A program made the translations under genes and the position numbers. 51,773 nt of DNA, taken from the NCBI GenBank assembly GCA_007571305.1, contig RKRR01000145.1, positions 1 through 51,773 of the forward strand. The letters are read 5' to 3'. How positions within the stretch are numbered: the stretch's first letter is position 1; every line of letters begins with the position of its first letter. This DNA comes from Candidatus Poribacteria bacterium (GTDB lineage: Bacteria; Poribacteria; WGA-4E; WGA-3G). Of the stretch, positions 8,413-16,013 are shown one piece after another. The notes under the pieces are model-generated. The model worked only from the letters and a program-made list of their open reading frames with translations. It made no database searches and had not been told where the DNA came from.

Positions 8413-10884
8413 CTAATGGAGATTACAAAGTGCTTTCGGTTCCTGTCCTTCGATAAACGGCTCGTTACTAATGTTCTCCTCTGGACATCTACCGCTTTTT
8501 CTGAGAAGTCCGCTCTTTTTATCGACCTCTCGAAAGACAATACCGCTCGGCACAGGGAACGGCTTTTCAGGACCTCGAGCAGCATCAATCATAAATTGCG
8601 CCCAGATCGGCAGTGCCGCCTTGGGACCTTCCTGATTGTAATTACGGCGCGTCGACCGATTTTTATCGAACCCGACCCAAACACCAACAACAAGATCCGC
8701 GGTATAACCGACAAACCAAGCATCTACGTTTTCATTGGTAGTTCCTGTTTTACCCGCTGCCGGTCGAGTCAGTCCCATCAGCCTCGCACGTCTACCCGTT
8801 CCTCTTTCACTCTGAATCACATTCTCCAAAAAGGAGGTAATCTGGTATGCGACTCTTTCATCTAATACACGGGTTCGCTCATTCTGCCGGTTATCAGAAT
8901 TATAAATAGTTTTCCCTGCCGTGTCCAGCACGTACTGAATACGCACGGGTTTCGCCTGAATGCCACCGTTCGCAAAGATACCATACGCTGAAGTGAGTTC
9001 AAGGACTGTCACACCAGATGAACCTAAAGCGAGAGCCGGCACTGGATCCAATGGGCTTTTGATGCCCATCCTGTTGCTCAAATCCACAACACGATTTAGC
9101 CCTTCCCATTTACCGTTTTCAGCTCTCGGTGTTTCTAACATCGCTCTCGCTGTTGGCACGTTAATTGAACTCGTGAGAATATCACGCACGGTAACTTTGC
9201 CCTTAAACCGTCTACTATAATTACGAGGATACCACATCGGTTGTCCAGGGAAAGGAAGTATTCCCCATCTCTCATCAACAATAATCGTTGCGGGTGTCAC
9301 GATAGTAGGGTCTTCTAACAAAGCCCCAAAAACAATTGGTTTAAATGCAGAACCGAGCTGTCGTTTTGCAGTACCGGTAGCTCTATTATAGAAATTAATC
9401 TTATCTCCAGTGATGTTGTAATTCCTACCGCCGACCATCGCTTTAATATGTCCTGTCTTAGGTTCATAAGCAATAAGTGCCGCCTGTAAGTAATCATTAA
9501 TCGGATCAAGGCCGTGTGGATTCCGTTTATTCGTATCGTAATCGGGTAGATGCCGCCCCCCGTATGTTTTATCCATCACGCGGAGGTGCTTTGCGACCTC
9601 TCTTTCGGCAACGGCTTGCATGGACATATCTATCGTGGTGTAGACCTTCAATCCACCACTATACAAATTATCTTTGAGTTCAGGCAGACGAATAAGTGCT
9701 TCACGGACATAGTCAAGAAAATGTCCCGCTTCTTTCAGTGCTGTTCTTGTCCCTTTTCCGGTCAGGTTTCGCGGGAGGAGTGGGGCATCTCGGCTTGTAC
9801 GCCATTCGGATTCAGTCGTGATATAAGCCTGATCAAACATCTGATCGAGCACAATATTCCGCCGACTGAGTGCTCTTTCCGGGTTGGAAAAGGGTGAAAA
9901 AGCATAGGGACCTTTCGGAAGTGCTGCGAGCAACGCGCACTCGTGATAGTCCAGTTCCGAAACCTCTTTTCCGAAATACCCGAGTGCCGCTTGCTGGACA
10001 CCGTGATACGTTTTCCCTCCATACATCGACCTTCCTAAATCAACATGGTTCAGATAGCGTTCAAAAATCTCATCTTTAGAGAAAGCCTTCTCAATTCTCA
10101 CAGCGAGGAGTATCTCCCTCGCCTTCCGAACCACGTTTCTGTCGGATCGCTGATCGAAAAGATAGATGTTCCGTGCTAACTGTTGGGTCAGTGTGCTGGT
10201 CCCAGCCAAACGTCTGCCGTGCAACAGACTATTTTTGAATGCCCCAGCAAGACGTATCAGATCAATTCCCCAATGTTCAGAAAACCGCTGATCCTCAATG
10301 GCAGTGAATGCGCCTGTGAGCTTATCAGGCATTTGCAGTAGCGGAATCAGGCGACGCGTGGAACCCTCATCATCGGCAAACTCTCCGATTTTCTCCGGTT
10401 CAAGGTAGAAATTTCGACGCACAGAATTATCCGCATTCCGAATAGCCGCAATTTTCCCGTCCTTCACTGAAATCCGAACGTGTCCTGCCTTCACATCAAG
10501 ATTCGGATATTCAAAATCCCGCAGATGGATGCGAACAGTTCCGTCTTTCACTACAGCATACTCGCCTGGAGCACTCAATTTCGGAATGAGTTCTGCAACT
10601 TTCTTGTACTCCAAACGTCTCAATTTATCAATTAAGAACTCGACTCTATCAGTTTCTTGCACTTCGCAGACCGTAGAGTAGACCTCCAGATGCTGCCGCC
10701 ATGTCTGGATATCAGCATCGTATTCAAGGCGATATAAGTCAATGTCTCGGACATCTTCCCAACACGCCATCAACATGCCCCCTGCAAACCCAATGGCAGC
10801 AAAAATCGTCAGAAACACGCACAGACCTGCAAGCCAAAATAGCGTTAACACCGCCTGAAACAGATGATAAAAAAATCGAAGCAT
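8413..10884 (-). CDS. Class A penicillin-binding protein (bifunctional peptidoglycan synthase)
   Basis: This 823-residue, membrane-anchored enzyme polymerises glycan strands and cross-links peptides in the periplasm. One N-terminal membrane segment lies at about 12-40. The GT51 glycosyltransferase domain (about 170-345) carries the catalytic Glu in EDQRF (E197) and the TSTLTQQLARNIYL motif. The transpeptidase domain (about 450-790) carries SAFK (S512 nucleophile), an SSIN (SxN) motif and AGKTGTT. An extra region of about 120 residues lies between the anchor and GT51. AGGAGG stands 11 bases upstream of the ATG. The C-terminus is Cys-containing and short. No cell-division or mre gene flanks it, so it is probably a single-gene unit. 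Confidence 0.95.
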   Translation of the reverse strand: MLRFFYHLFQAVLTLFWLAGLCVFLTIFAAIGFAGGMLMACWEDVRDIDLYRLEYDADIQTWRQHLEVYSTVCEVQETDRVEFLIDKLRRLEYKKVAELIPKLSAPGEYAVVKDGTVRIHLRDFEYPNLDVKAGHVRISVKDGKIAAIRNADNSVRRNFYLEPEKIGEFADDEGSTRRLIPLLQMPDKLTGAFTAIEDQRFSEHWGIDLIRLAGAFKNSLLHGRRLAGTSTLTQQLARNIYLFDQRSDRNVVRKAREILLAVRIEKAFSKDEIFERYLNHVDLGRSMYGGKTYHGVQQAALGYFGKEVSELDYHECALLAALPKGPYAFSPFSNPERALSRRNIVLDQMFDQAYITTESEWRTSRDAPLLPRNLTGKGTRTALKEAGHFLDYVREALIRLPELKDNLYSGGLKVYTTIDMSMQAVAEREVAKHLRVMDKTYGGRHLPDYDTNKRNPHGLDPINDYLQAALIAYEPKTGHIKAMVGGRNYNITGDKINFYNRATGTAKRQLGSAFKPIVFGALLEDPTIVTPATIIVDERWGILPFPGQPMWYPRNYSRRFKGKVTVRDILTSSINVPTARAMLETPRAENGKWEGLNRVVDLSNRMGIKSPLDPVPALALGSSGVTVLELTSAYGIFANGGIQAKPVRIQYVLDTAGKTIYNSDNRQNERTRVLDERVAYQITSFLENVIQSERGTGRRARLMGLTRPAAGKTGTTNENVDAWFVGYTADLVVGVWVGFDKNRSTRRNYNQEGPKAALPIWAQFMIDAARGPEKPFPVPSGIVFREVDKKSGLLRKSGRCPEENISNEPFIEGQEPKALCNLH

Positions 10885-10943
10885 TTTGTTTTTTGCCTCC
10901 TACGTGACGCTCAACGAAGAGATTCAAGGGTTGCAGTTAGAAT

Positions 10944-11654
10944 TCAGGGCGTTCTATCTACATTCGTTTTCCTAACTCGCTTAATCGTACATCCAACAGC
11001 TCTTGTCTTTTTGGATGACTTTGGAATATCTTTTCCAGTGATCACTGAATCCAAAGCGTCTCGGAGATAGTGTTTCGTAGGTTCTTTCGGCCTGTTGTCA
11101 ATCGCACCTGTGTAGCGCAGGACGCGTTCCGCATCGAGAAGAAAGACCTCTGGCGTTCTTCTCGCTCCGAAATAATCGGCAATTTTATTCTCCGGATCTT
11201 TTAGTACAGGAAATTCAAAACCGTACTTCTCGCTGTATTCTGAGATCTCTTCTATCCTCTCTTGTTTATTTGAATTTATCCCGATAAATTGCACGTTCTT
11301 TTCATCGTAAGTCTTGACTAAGGCGACGATTCGCTCCGTATAGTCTGTTGCTATTGGGCATTGTGTAGCGAGAAACAGAACAACTGTAGCAGGTTTCTCT
11401 TCACTGAGTTTATACAGAGCGCGAGAGGTGCCACCGGCATCCTTGAGTGTAAAGTCCTTGACCATGCTGTCAAGTTCAACCTTCTCTGCTTTCTCTTTCG
11501 TAACCCCCACATCTACAGCCATAATCACCGAAGTAATTATCAAAAAGGCAAGACTGGACCTATCGAAAATACGCCAAAAGAAACTAAGATTTTGCTTTTT
11601 CAATTTTCCCTTTAATCCTCCAATTAAGACGTTACCAACTCTATTCAGTTTCAA
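10944..11654 (-). CDS. Membrane-anchored redoxin (AhpC/TSA-like thioredoxin-fold protein)
   Basis: This 236-residue protein has an N-terminal hydrophobic segment (about residues 30-48) and then a redoxin domain (about 60-210). The candidate peroxidatic Cys is in LFLATQCPIATDYTERI, followed by the cis-Pro-type loop ARRTPEVFLLDAE. A second Cys sits near the C-terminus in AVGCTIKR, a tail known from related redoxins that could serve as resolving Cys. The likely role is thiol-dependent peroxide reduction or disulfide chemistry at the outer face of the membrane. The start is a TTG preceded by AAGAGA. It lies 59 bases upstream of the penicillin-binding protein gene on the same strand, so the two may be co-transcribed. 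Confidence 0.82.
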   Translation of the reverse strand: MKLNRVGNVLIGGLKGKLKKQNLSFFWRIFDRSSLAFLIITSVIMAVDVGVTKEKAEKVELDSMVKDFTLKDAGGTSRALYKLSEEKPATVVLFLATQCPIATDYTERIVALVKTYDEKNVQFIGINSNKQERIEEISEYSEKYGFEFPVLKDPENKIADYFGARRTPEVFLLDAERVLRYTGAIDNRPKEPTKHYLRDALDSVITGKDIPKSSKKTRAVGCTIKRVRKTNVDRTP

Positions 11655-11785
11655 TTCTCTTAATCACCAGACAATCCCTACACGCGGATACAAAAGATTA
11701 ATTTTCCTTGTTTTCTTTAACTGAATACAGCATAATATATAGATATAAACTAATGCTTACTATAGGACATAGAGGAGCCAGACTC

Positions 11786-12451
11786 ATGGCAAAGAACTTA
11801 ACAGGTAGACAACGCGAGATTTTTACCTATATTCAGACGCGTATCAAGGGAGGCTATCCCCCCACGATTCGTGAGATAGGTCGCCAATTTGGATTTTCTG
11901 AAAAGGCGGCACATGACCATCTCAATGCCCTTGAGAAAAAAAAGTATATCAGCAGGGAAGATGGTAAGCCACGCGCAATTTCGATTTTAAAAGAGGCAGA
12001 CCCGAAGCTTGAAACCAGCAAATGGCTGGAAGGACAGAACGCAAATCTCGCTTTGGCAGAAGTGCCACGGAATGTTACAGAGATCCCAATCTTTGGGCGC
12101 GTCGCAGCAGGCGAGCCGCTTCTCGCATCGCAGAATATAGAAGGCACACTTCCAATGCCGACGCGCATGCTTAACGATTACGAATGCTTCGCCCTTCGTA
12201 TTATCGGATCAAGCATGATCGGTGTCGGAATTCTGGAAGGTGATTTTGTCATTGTTAGAAAGCAGTCAAACGCCGACCCAGGTGATATTGTCGTCGCTCT
12301 GGTGGAAGACGAAGCAACGGTAAAACGGTTCTTTATTGATGGCGACCGAGTCCGGTTGCAACCGGAAAATCCAACAATTGAACCGAGCCTCTTCGATGTC
12401 AAGGACGTAATGATATTCGGTAAAGTCATCGGTCTTCATCGAGAATTGTAG
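11786..12451 (+). CDS. lexA: LexA repressor
   Basis: This is the SOS-response repressor, 221 residues from the ATG at 11786. I preferred that start over 11708 because AGAGGAG lies 8 bases upstream and the protein then opens with the typical MAKNLTGRQREIF. The N-terminal winged helix (about 1-70) has the recognition-helix region EIGRQFGFSEKAAHDHL. The self-cleavage bond is A108-G109 (VAAGEP). The catalytic dyad is S143 (GSSM) and K180 (ATVKRF). RecA filaments trigger cleavage. I could not find an E. coli-type or Bacillus-type LexA box upstream, so the operator in this lineage may differ. It is convergent with the HAD gene and separated from it by a hairpin. Confidence 0.96.
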   Translation: MAKNLTGRQREIFTYIQTRIKGGYPPTIREIGRQFGFSEKAAHDHLNALEKKKYISREDGKPRAISILKEADPKLETSKWLEGQNANLALAEVPRNVTEIPIFGRVAAGEPLLASQNIEGTLPMPTRMLNDYECFALRIIGSSMIGVGILEGDFVIVRKQSNADPGDIVVALVEDEATVKRFFIDGDRVRLQPENPTIEPSLFDVKDVMIFGKVIGLHREL

Positions 12452-12479
12452 CAACGTTTCGCATCCGACAACACAATCT

Positions 12480-12507
12480 AATGGGCAGACCTCTCGTTCT
12501 GCCCATT
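12480..12507. terminator. Hairpin between convergent lexA and HAD genes
   Basis: A perfect 9-bp stem, AATGGGCAG paired with CTGCCCATT, encloses a 10-base loop midway between two convergent stop codons. No long T-run follows on either strand, so it may be a weak or bidirectional terminator. Confidence 0.6.
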
Positions 12508-12521
12508 ACCTTCTGAAAATT

Positions 12522-13271
12522 CTATTGTTGATTCAGAAAACTCGTCAACTCGTGCAGATGAGAGAGTTGAACATCCACCATAGAAGAATCTGGACACGGT
12601 TTCATCTGATCTCCAACAAGCCAGGCAGTCCACATGCCAGCATTCCTACCGCCAATCATATCTGCAGAATAACTATCCCCAACATAGATCGCTTGATTCG
12701 GTGAAACTCCTAATTCTGACAAAGCCTCTTCAAATATGCGAGCATCCGGTTTCGCTACCCCGAATACTGTCGAATCTATAATCACCTCAAGCAGCGGTGA
12801 TAGTCCATACTCATCACACCACCCTCGGGTGTTCCCAAAGTTATTACTAATCACAGCCAGTTGATAAGTGTCGTGCAGTGTTTCGAGCCATCGCCGATTA
12901 TCTGCAAGGCTTTCAGCTGCCCCGTTGCAGAACCAATTAACGTACTCATCTTTCATCTGCTCGCTCAACCCCAACCGCTTATAAATTCCCACTGCAATCG
13001 CCTCGGCAGTCTCTCGCAATGAACAACGCGCAGCATGCTCAGAAGCGACTGCCCCGACCGGCAGCATCGAACCATCTTGGTGAAACCACTCATCTGAAGC
13101 ATTTCCGAATGCGAATTCAGTTATTGCTGCCCTATCTGCCTTGTCGAACGCTTCGCGTGTAATATCAGGGTGCCGCTCGTGGATGAACTGATACGTTCGT
13201 TCCAACCAATGAATGCCATTCCCGTCTAAAGTTCCGCCAAAATCAAATACCAATGCGCGGATGTCCTTCAT
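12522..13271 (-). CDS. HAD-superfamily hydrolase
   Basis: This 249-residue cytosolic phosphatase-like protein carries HAD motif I in VFDFGGTLDGNG (nucleophile Asp in DFGGTLD), motif II in AVISNNFGNTRG, the Lys of motif III in FGVAKPDARIFEEAL, and motif IV in YVGDSYSADMIGGRNAGM. It has a helical C1 cap (about residues 20-110) and resembles the YjjG/Gph branch. The substrate cannot be told. AGAGGGGAGAG precedes the ATG. It follows the GT9 gene on the same strand with a 24-base gap, so the two are probably co-transcribed, perhaps acting on sugar phosphates for surface glycans (inference). Confidence 0.88.
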   Translation of the reverse strand: MKDIRALVFDFGGTLDGNGIHWLERTYQFIHERHPDITREAFDKADRAAITEFAFGNASDEWFHQDGSMLPVGAVASEHAARCSLRETAEAIAVGIYKRLGLSEQMKDEYVNWFCNGAAESLADNRRWLETLHDTYQLAVISNNFGNTRGWCDEYGLSPLLEVIIDSTVFGVAKPDARIFEEALSELGVSPNQAIYVGDSYSADMIGGRNAGMWTAWLVGDQMKPCPDSSMVDVQLSHLHELTSFLNQQ

Positions 13272-13295
13272 TCACTCTCCCCTCTAAGTTTAGTT

Positions 13296-14309
13296 TCAGT
13301 GATAGAGTCTTGTCTCAACTGCTTTTACAACTTCACTTGTCCCAATTTCCTGCATGCAAAGATACGGTGTATCTTGTAAACGGCACGATCGCTTGTAACA
13401 CGGACGACACCAGACCGGTTTCTCAATGACTGTATGCCCAACACCATAAGGACGATGACGCATCGGATCTGTCGGACCGAAGAGGGCTACTGTCGGTGTC
13501 CGAACCGCTGCAGCGATATGCATAGGCCCGCTATCACAGGTTAAACAGACCTCGCACCTCTCCAACAAGGCACCGAGTTGCAAAATTGATGTCTTTCCAA
13601 TGAGATTAATTGTCGGTAACGAAGTAGGCAATGTTTCAGCAAGTGCCTGCTCCGCAGGTGAACCCGTTAGGACGATTTTCGTCCCCTGTACGAGGCGTGT
13701 AATTTGTTGGATTACCTCAGCAAAATTTCCGACACCCCACCGCTTTGTCGTCCACGTTGTTCCTAAGTTAACAGCAATAACCCTATCCTCTCGTGAAACA
13801 CCTTCAACACACAAGAGATTTTCAATGAAGCCTCGGTCAGTATCCGTATGCCAAAACTCCAAACCGTCCGATGCGGTATCAATTTCTAGCAGCCGCAGTA
13901 CCCGTAGATACCGATGCACCTCATGGATGTTTGTCCGATCCCGACAGGACTTCGTGAGCAGCAGACCTCGTCCACTAACGTTCGTACCAATACGACTTGG
14001 AATTCGCGCAAGGAAGGGTAGCAAAGCGTTTCGGAATGAGGTAGGATGCAACACGACAGCGAGGTCAAAACATTTATCTCGTATTTGATGTACCAATCCG
14101 CTGAGTGATAGGTAACGTCCTTCCGCTTTTTCATCAACAATGCAGTCATCAACATAAGGGTGCGCCCCCATTAAATCTGCGACACGGGGACGCAAGAGAA
14201 GCTCCAGACGGGATCCACTGAACGTCTGCTTTAGGGCGCGTAACGCGGGGGTTAGCAGCACCATATCACCGATCCAGCCACCTGTCTGACACACCAGAAT
14301 GTTTTGCAT
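13296..14309 (-). CDS. Glycosyltransferase family 9 (heptosyltransferase-like)
   Basis: This 337-residue GT-B glycosyltransferase is of the lipopolysaccharide heptosyltransferase family (GT9). The N-terminus VCQTGGWIGDMVLLTPALRALK is the typical GxxGDxxLxTP acceptor-domain motif. The C-terminal donor-binding region contains IAVNLGTTWTTKRWG, LIGKTSILQLGALLERCEVCLTCDSGPMHIAAA and TVALFGPTDPMRHRPYG, all standard GT9 features. Two starts are possible, GTG at 14312 and ATG at 14309; I took the ATG. It lies between the PHP-domain gene and the HAD gene. Donor and acceptor are unknown, and heptose itself is not implied. Confidence 0.92.
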   Translation of the reverse strand: MQNILVCQTGGWIGDMVLLTPALRALKQTFSGSRLELLLRPRVADLMGAHPYVDDCIVDEKAEGRYLSLSGLVHQIRDKCFDLAVVLHPTSFRNALLPFLARIPSRIGTNVSGRGLLLTKSCRDRTNIHEVHRYLRVLRLLEIDTASDGLEFWHTDTDRGFIENLLCVEGVSREDRVIAVNLGTTWTTKRWGVGNFAEVIQQITRLVQGTKIVLTGSPAEQALAETLPTSLPTINLIGKTSILQLGALLERCEVCLTCDSGPMHIAAAVRTPTVALFGPTDPMRHRPYGVGHTVIEKPVWCRPCYKRSCRLQDTPYLCMQEIGTSEVVKAVETRLYH

Positions 14310-14342
14310 CACAACACCGGCGAAACACGAAAACGTATCGCT

Positions 14343-15218
14343 TTAGAAAAAGAACGGGTTCGACCACGCCTTCTTACCTGTTTCGTCTGTTACTTCAACC
14401 CGAACATATTTCGCACCATTCGGAATGCTATATGTCGCTTCGGTCAACAGTTCGCCTTCTGGTGGCAGGATTCGCCGACCGCGACTGCACTCGGCTTTGA
14501 AAACAATTGACTGCGCCTCCGAACATTTAACCGTAATTTCGCCATCATCTAATGCCATATCCTCAATTTCAGGTCCGAGCGTAGAATAGAACGCACCTGA
14601 TCGGAGTGCTTCCATGATACTCTCAATCGACAGGTCCTGTGCCTTTACCATAATCCATCCGTGAAAACAGTCGTGTTCGGTGCCGTGCGCGTCGTCAGAG
14701 GCGATTCCGAGAACAGGTCCCCCTCTATCCAACAGATCATCCCACGCCTGTTCCGAAAAACCTTTGCCGATGCCCATGCAGGTATCGTTATAGACTTCAA
14801 TAGCGAAATAATTCCGCAATGGTAGATAATCTGTAATTGTATGCCCAGACCAATACGGATGACACAAAACGGCTTCACCCCCCTGTGCTTTAATTTCATC
14901 AAGCACTGCGTTCGGGTGCATCTTTGCACAATTCAGTGTCTCATGAATATTAATGGCGACAAAGTGATACGTCGCACCACCATAGGGATTCGATGGATGA
15001 ACTTCGCTCCCTGATATTGCCAAAAAATCTGATGTACTATAAGCACTTACATCGTTAACCTTACGATGATCTGTTAGCACGAGGAAATCGTACCCTGCCT
15101 CCCGATATGCTCCGAAGCGGTCAGACATAGGAAGTTGACCATCAGACTCGGTGCTGTGGCTATGTGTATTTCCTCGGTACCATTGTCCCGGCTGGCGGAA
15201 AGGGTTGGCGTTGTACAT
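14343..15218 (-). CDS. CehA/McbA-type PHP-domain metallohydrolase
   Basis: This 291-residue protein has a PHP (polymerase and histidinol phosphatase) metal-binding domain. Visible motifs are NTHSHSTESDG near the N-terminus, YDFLVLTDH, ISGSEVHP, LCHPYWSG and GIASDDAHG, supplying His and Asp ligands for a trinuclear metal site. Family members hydrolyse phosphoesters or, in CehA, carbamates. The C-terminal 80 residues look like a small beta domain. The start at 15218 is chosen because AAGGAG lies 6 bases upstream; a longer reading to 15251 has no ribosome site. It leads a probable three-gene unit with the GT9 and HAD genes. Confidence 0.88.
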   Translation of the reverse strand: MYNANPFRQPGQWYRGNTHSHSTESDGQLPMSDRFGAYREAGYDFLVLTDHRKVNDVSAYSTSDFLAISGSEVHPSNPYGGATYHFVAINIHETLNCAKMHPNAVLDEIKAQGGEAVLCHPYWSGHTITDYLPLRNYFAIEVYNDTCMGIGKGFSEQAWDDLLDRGGPVLGIASDDAHGTEHDCFHGWIMVKAQDLSIESIMEALRSGAFYSTLGPEIEDMALDDGEITVKCSEAQSIVFKAECSRGRRILPPEGELLTEATYSIPNGAKYVRVEVTDETGKKAWSNPFFF

Positions 15219-15381
15219 GGGGAACTCCTTATTCCGTGATAATGTGTTCAAGTCTCAGGAGACGATAGATAAATCTATTGGACAGGTTTTCGAGCGTCCA
15301 TATCTATTTTAGCATGTCTGTAGTCTCTATGTCAATTTTTTCCCGGAAAATTATAAAGTATCCATTCACAGGATTATGTAT

Positions 15382-15410
15382 TGTAACCCAAGTTGCCAGT
15401 TATGTAATAT
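15382..15410. repeat. Fragment of CAAGTTGC-ended repeat left of the MITE
   Basis: The segment TGTAACCCAAGTTGCCAG is the end sequence of the dispersed CAAGTTGC family. It stops directly at the boundary of the 152-bp MITE-like element. A near copy of the same end (TATAACCCAAGTTGCTAC) resumes on the far side. Confidence 0.55.
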
Positions 15411-15562
15411 AACGTGAGTTTGATAATAAAATTTGACACACTTTCATTCTAATGTTTTCCTCCCACTCCGTTGATTTCCCCTGCTTGCGGGGGGATAAAG
15501 GGAGGTAGAAGGGTGCCGCGTTCCCATTAGAGTGGAGATTCAGGTTTAATCAAACTCACGTT
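15411..15562. mobile_element. 152-bp MITE-like element, copy A1
   Basis: This non-coding element is bounded by perfect 14-bp terminal inverted repeats (AACGTGAGTTTGAT). A second copy of the same length (152 bp) lies at 48234-48385 in the opposite orientation and matches over its whole length, by eye about 85-90 percent identical. The centre contains a small GC-rich palindrome (CCCTGCTTGCGGG). No transposase is present, so it would have to move in trans. A target duplication is not obvious; possible TA dinucleotides flank it. Confidence 0.75.
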
Positions 15563-15830
15563 AGTATAACCCAAGTTGCTACCTTTATGATTTCAGAGCC
15601 ACGAACACCATTTTTTACCGAGCCTCATCCATTTTGCGAAAAATTGGGTTATTTCGTGTGATTTTCGGCAGGAAGATGCACAGGAGACCAACAGCCTATG
15701 CTACATAAGTGGCAACTTGGATTAATATGGTAAAATCCGATGTAGCATAGGAAACCGTCAGTATCCTGTGCCATCAGAACACATAACTTCATAGTTCACA
15801 CAAAGCCTCCATGAAGTTTCCGTGAATTGC
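15563..15830. repeat. CAAGTTGC-ended dispersed repeats (copy 2 plus degenerate fragment)
   Basis: A copy from about 15563 to 15728 begins TATAACCCAAGTTGCTAC and ends GTGGCAACTTGGATTA, with the internal modules AGGAGACCAACAGCC and TATGCTACA. A second, degenerate stretch (about 15739-15830) repeats GTAGCATAGGAAACCGTCAG and a TTCACAC segment related to the 52-base block of copies 1 and 3. With the MITE it fills most of the 795-base gene-free region; the rest holds the promoter at 15902-15930. Confidence 0.6.
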
Positions 15831-15901
15831 TCCCATAGAAGTTGAGGGTCAGGAATGGGCGTTCCTCCTACAACAAGATTTTGAATAGAAAAAATAAAAC
15901 A

Positions 15902-15930
15902 TTGACAATATCACAGGGTTATGATATAAT
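15902..15930 (+). promoter_or_regulatory. Consensus sigma-70 promoter
   Basis: TTGACA (15902-15907), a 17-base spacer and TATAAT (15925-15930) form a perfect match to the housekeeping consensus. The next gene downstream is the rhodanese-MoeB gene at 16014, which leaves a leader of about 75 bases. Confidence 0.8.
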
Positions 15931-16013
15931 TTTGCAAATCAAAAAATAAAAACTTATGAAACAAGAATATCAAACTCGGATCTTCACATCTCTTTTTCCC
16001 AGGAGAAACCGTT

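Noticed and set aside
11656..11785. LexA operator upstream of lexA
   Set aside because: Neither the CTGT-N8-ACAG nor the GAAC-N4-GTTC pattern is present.
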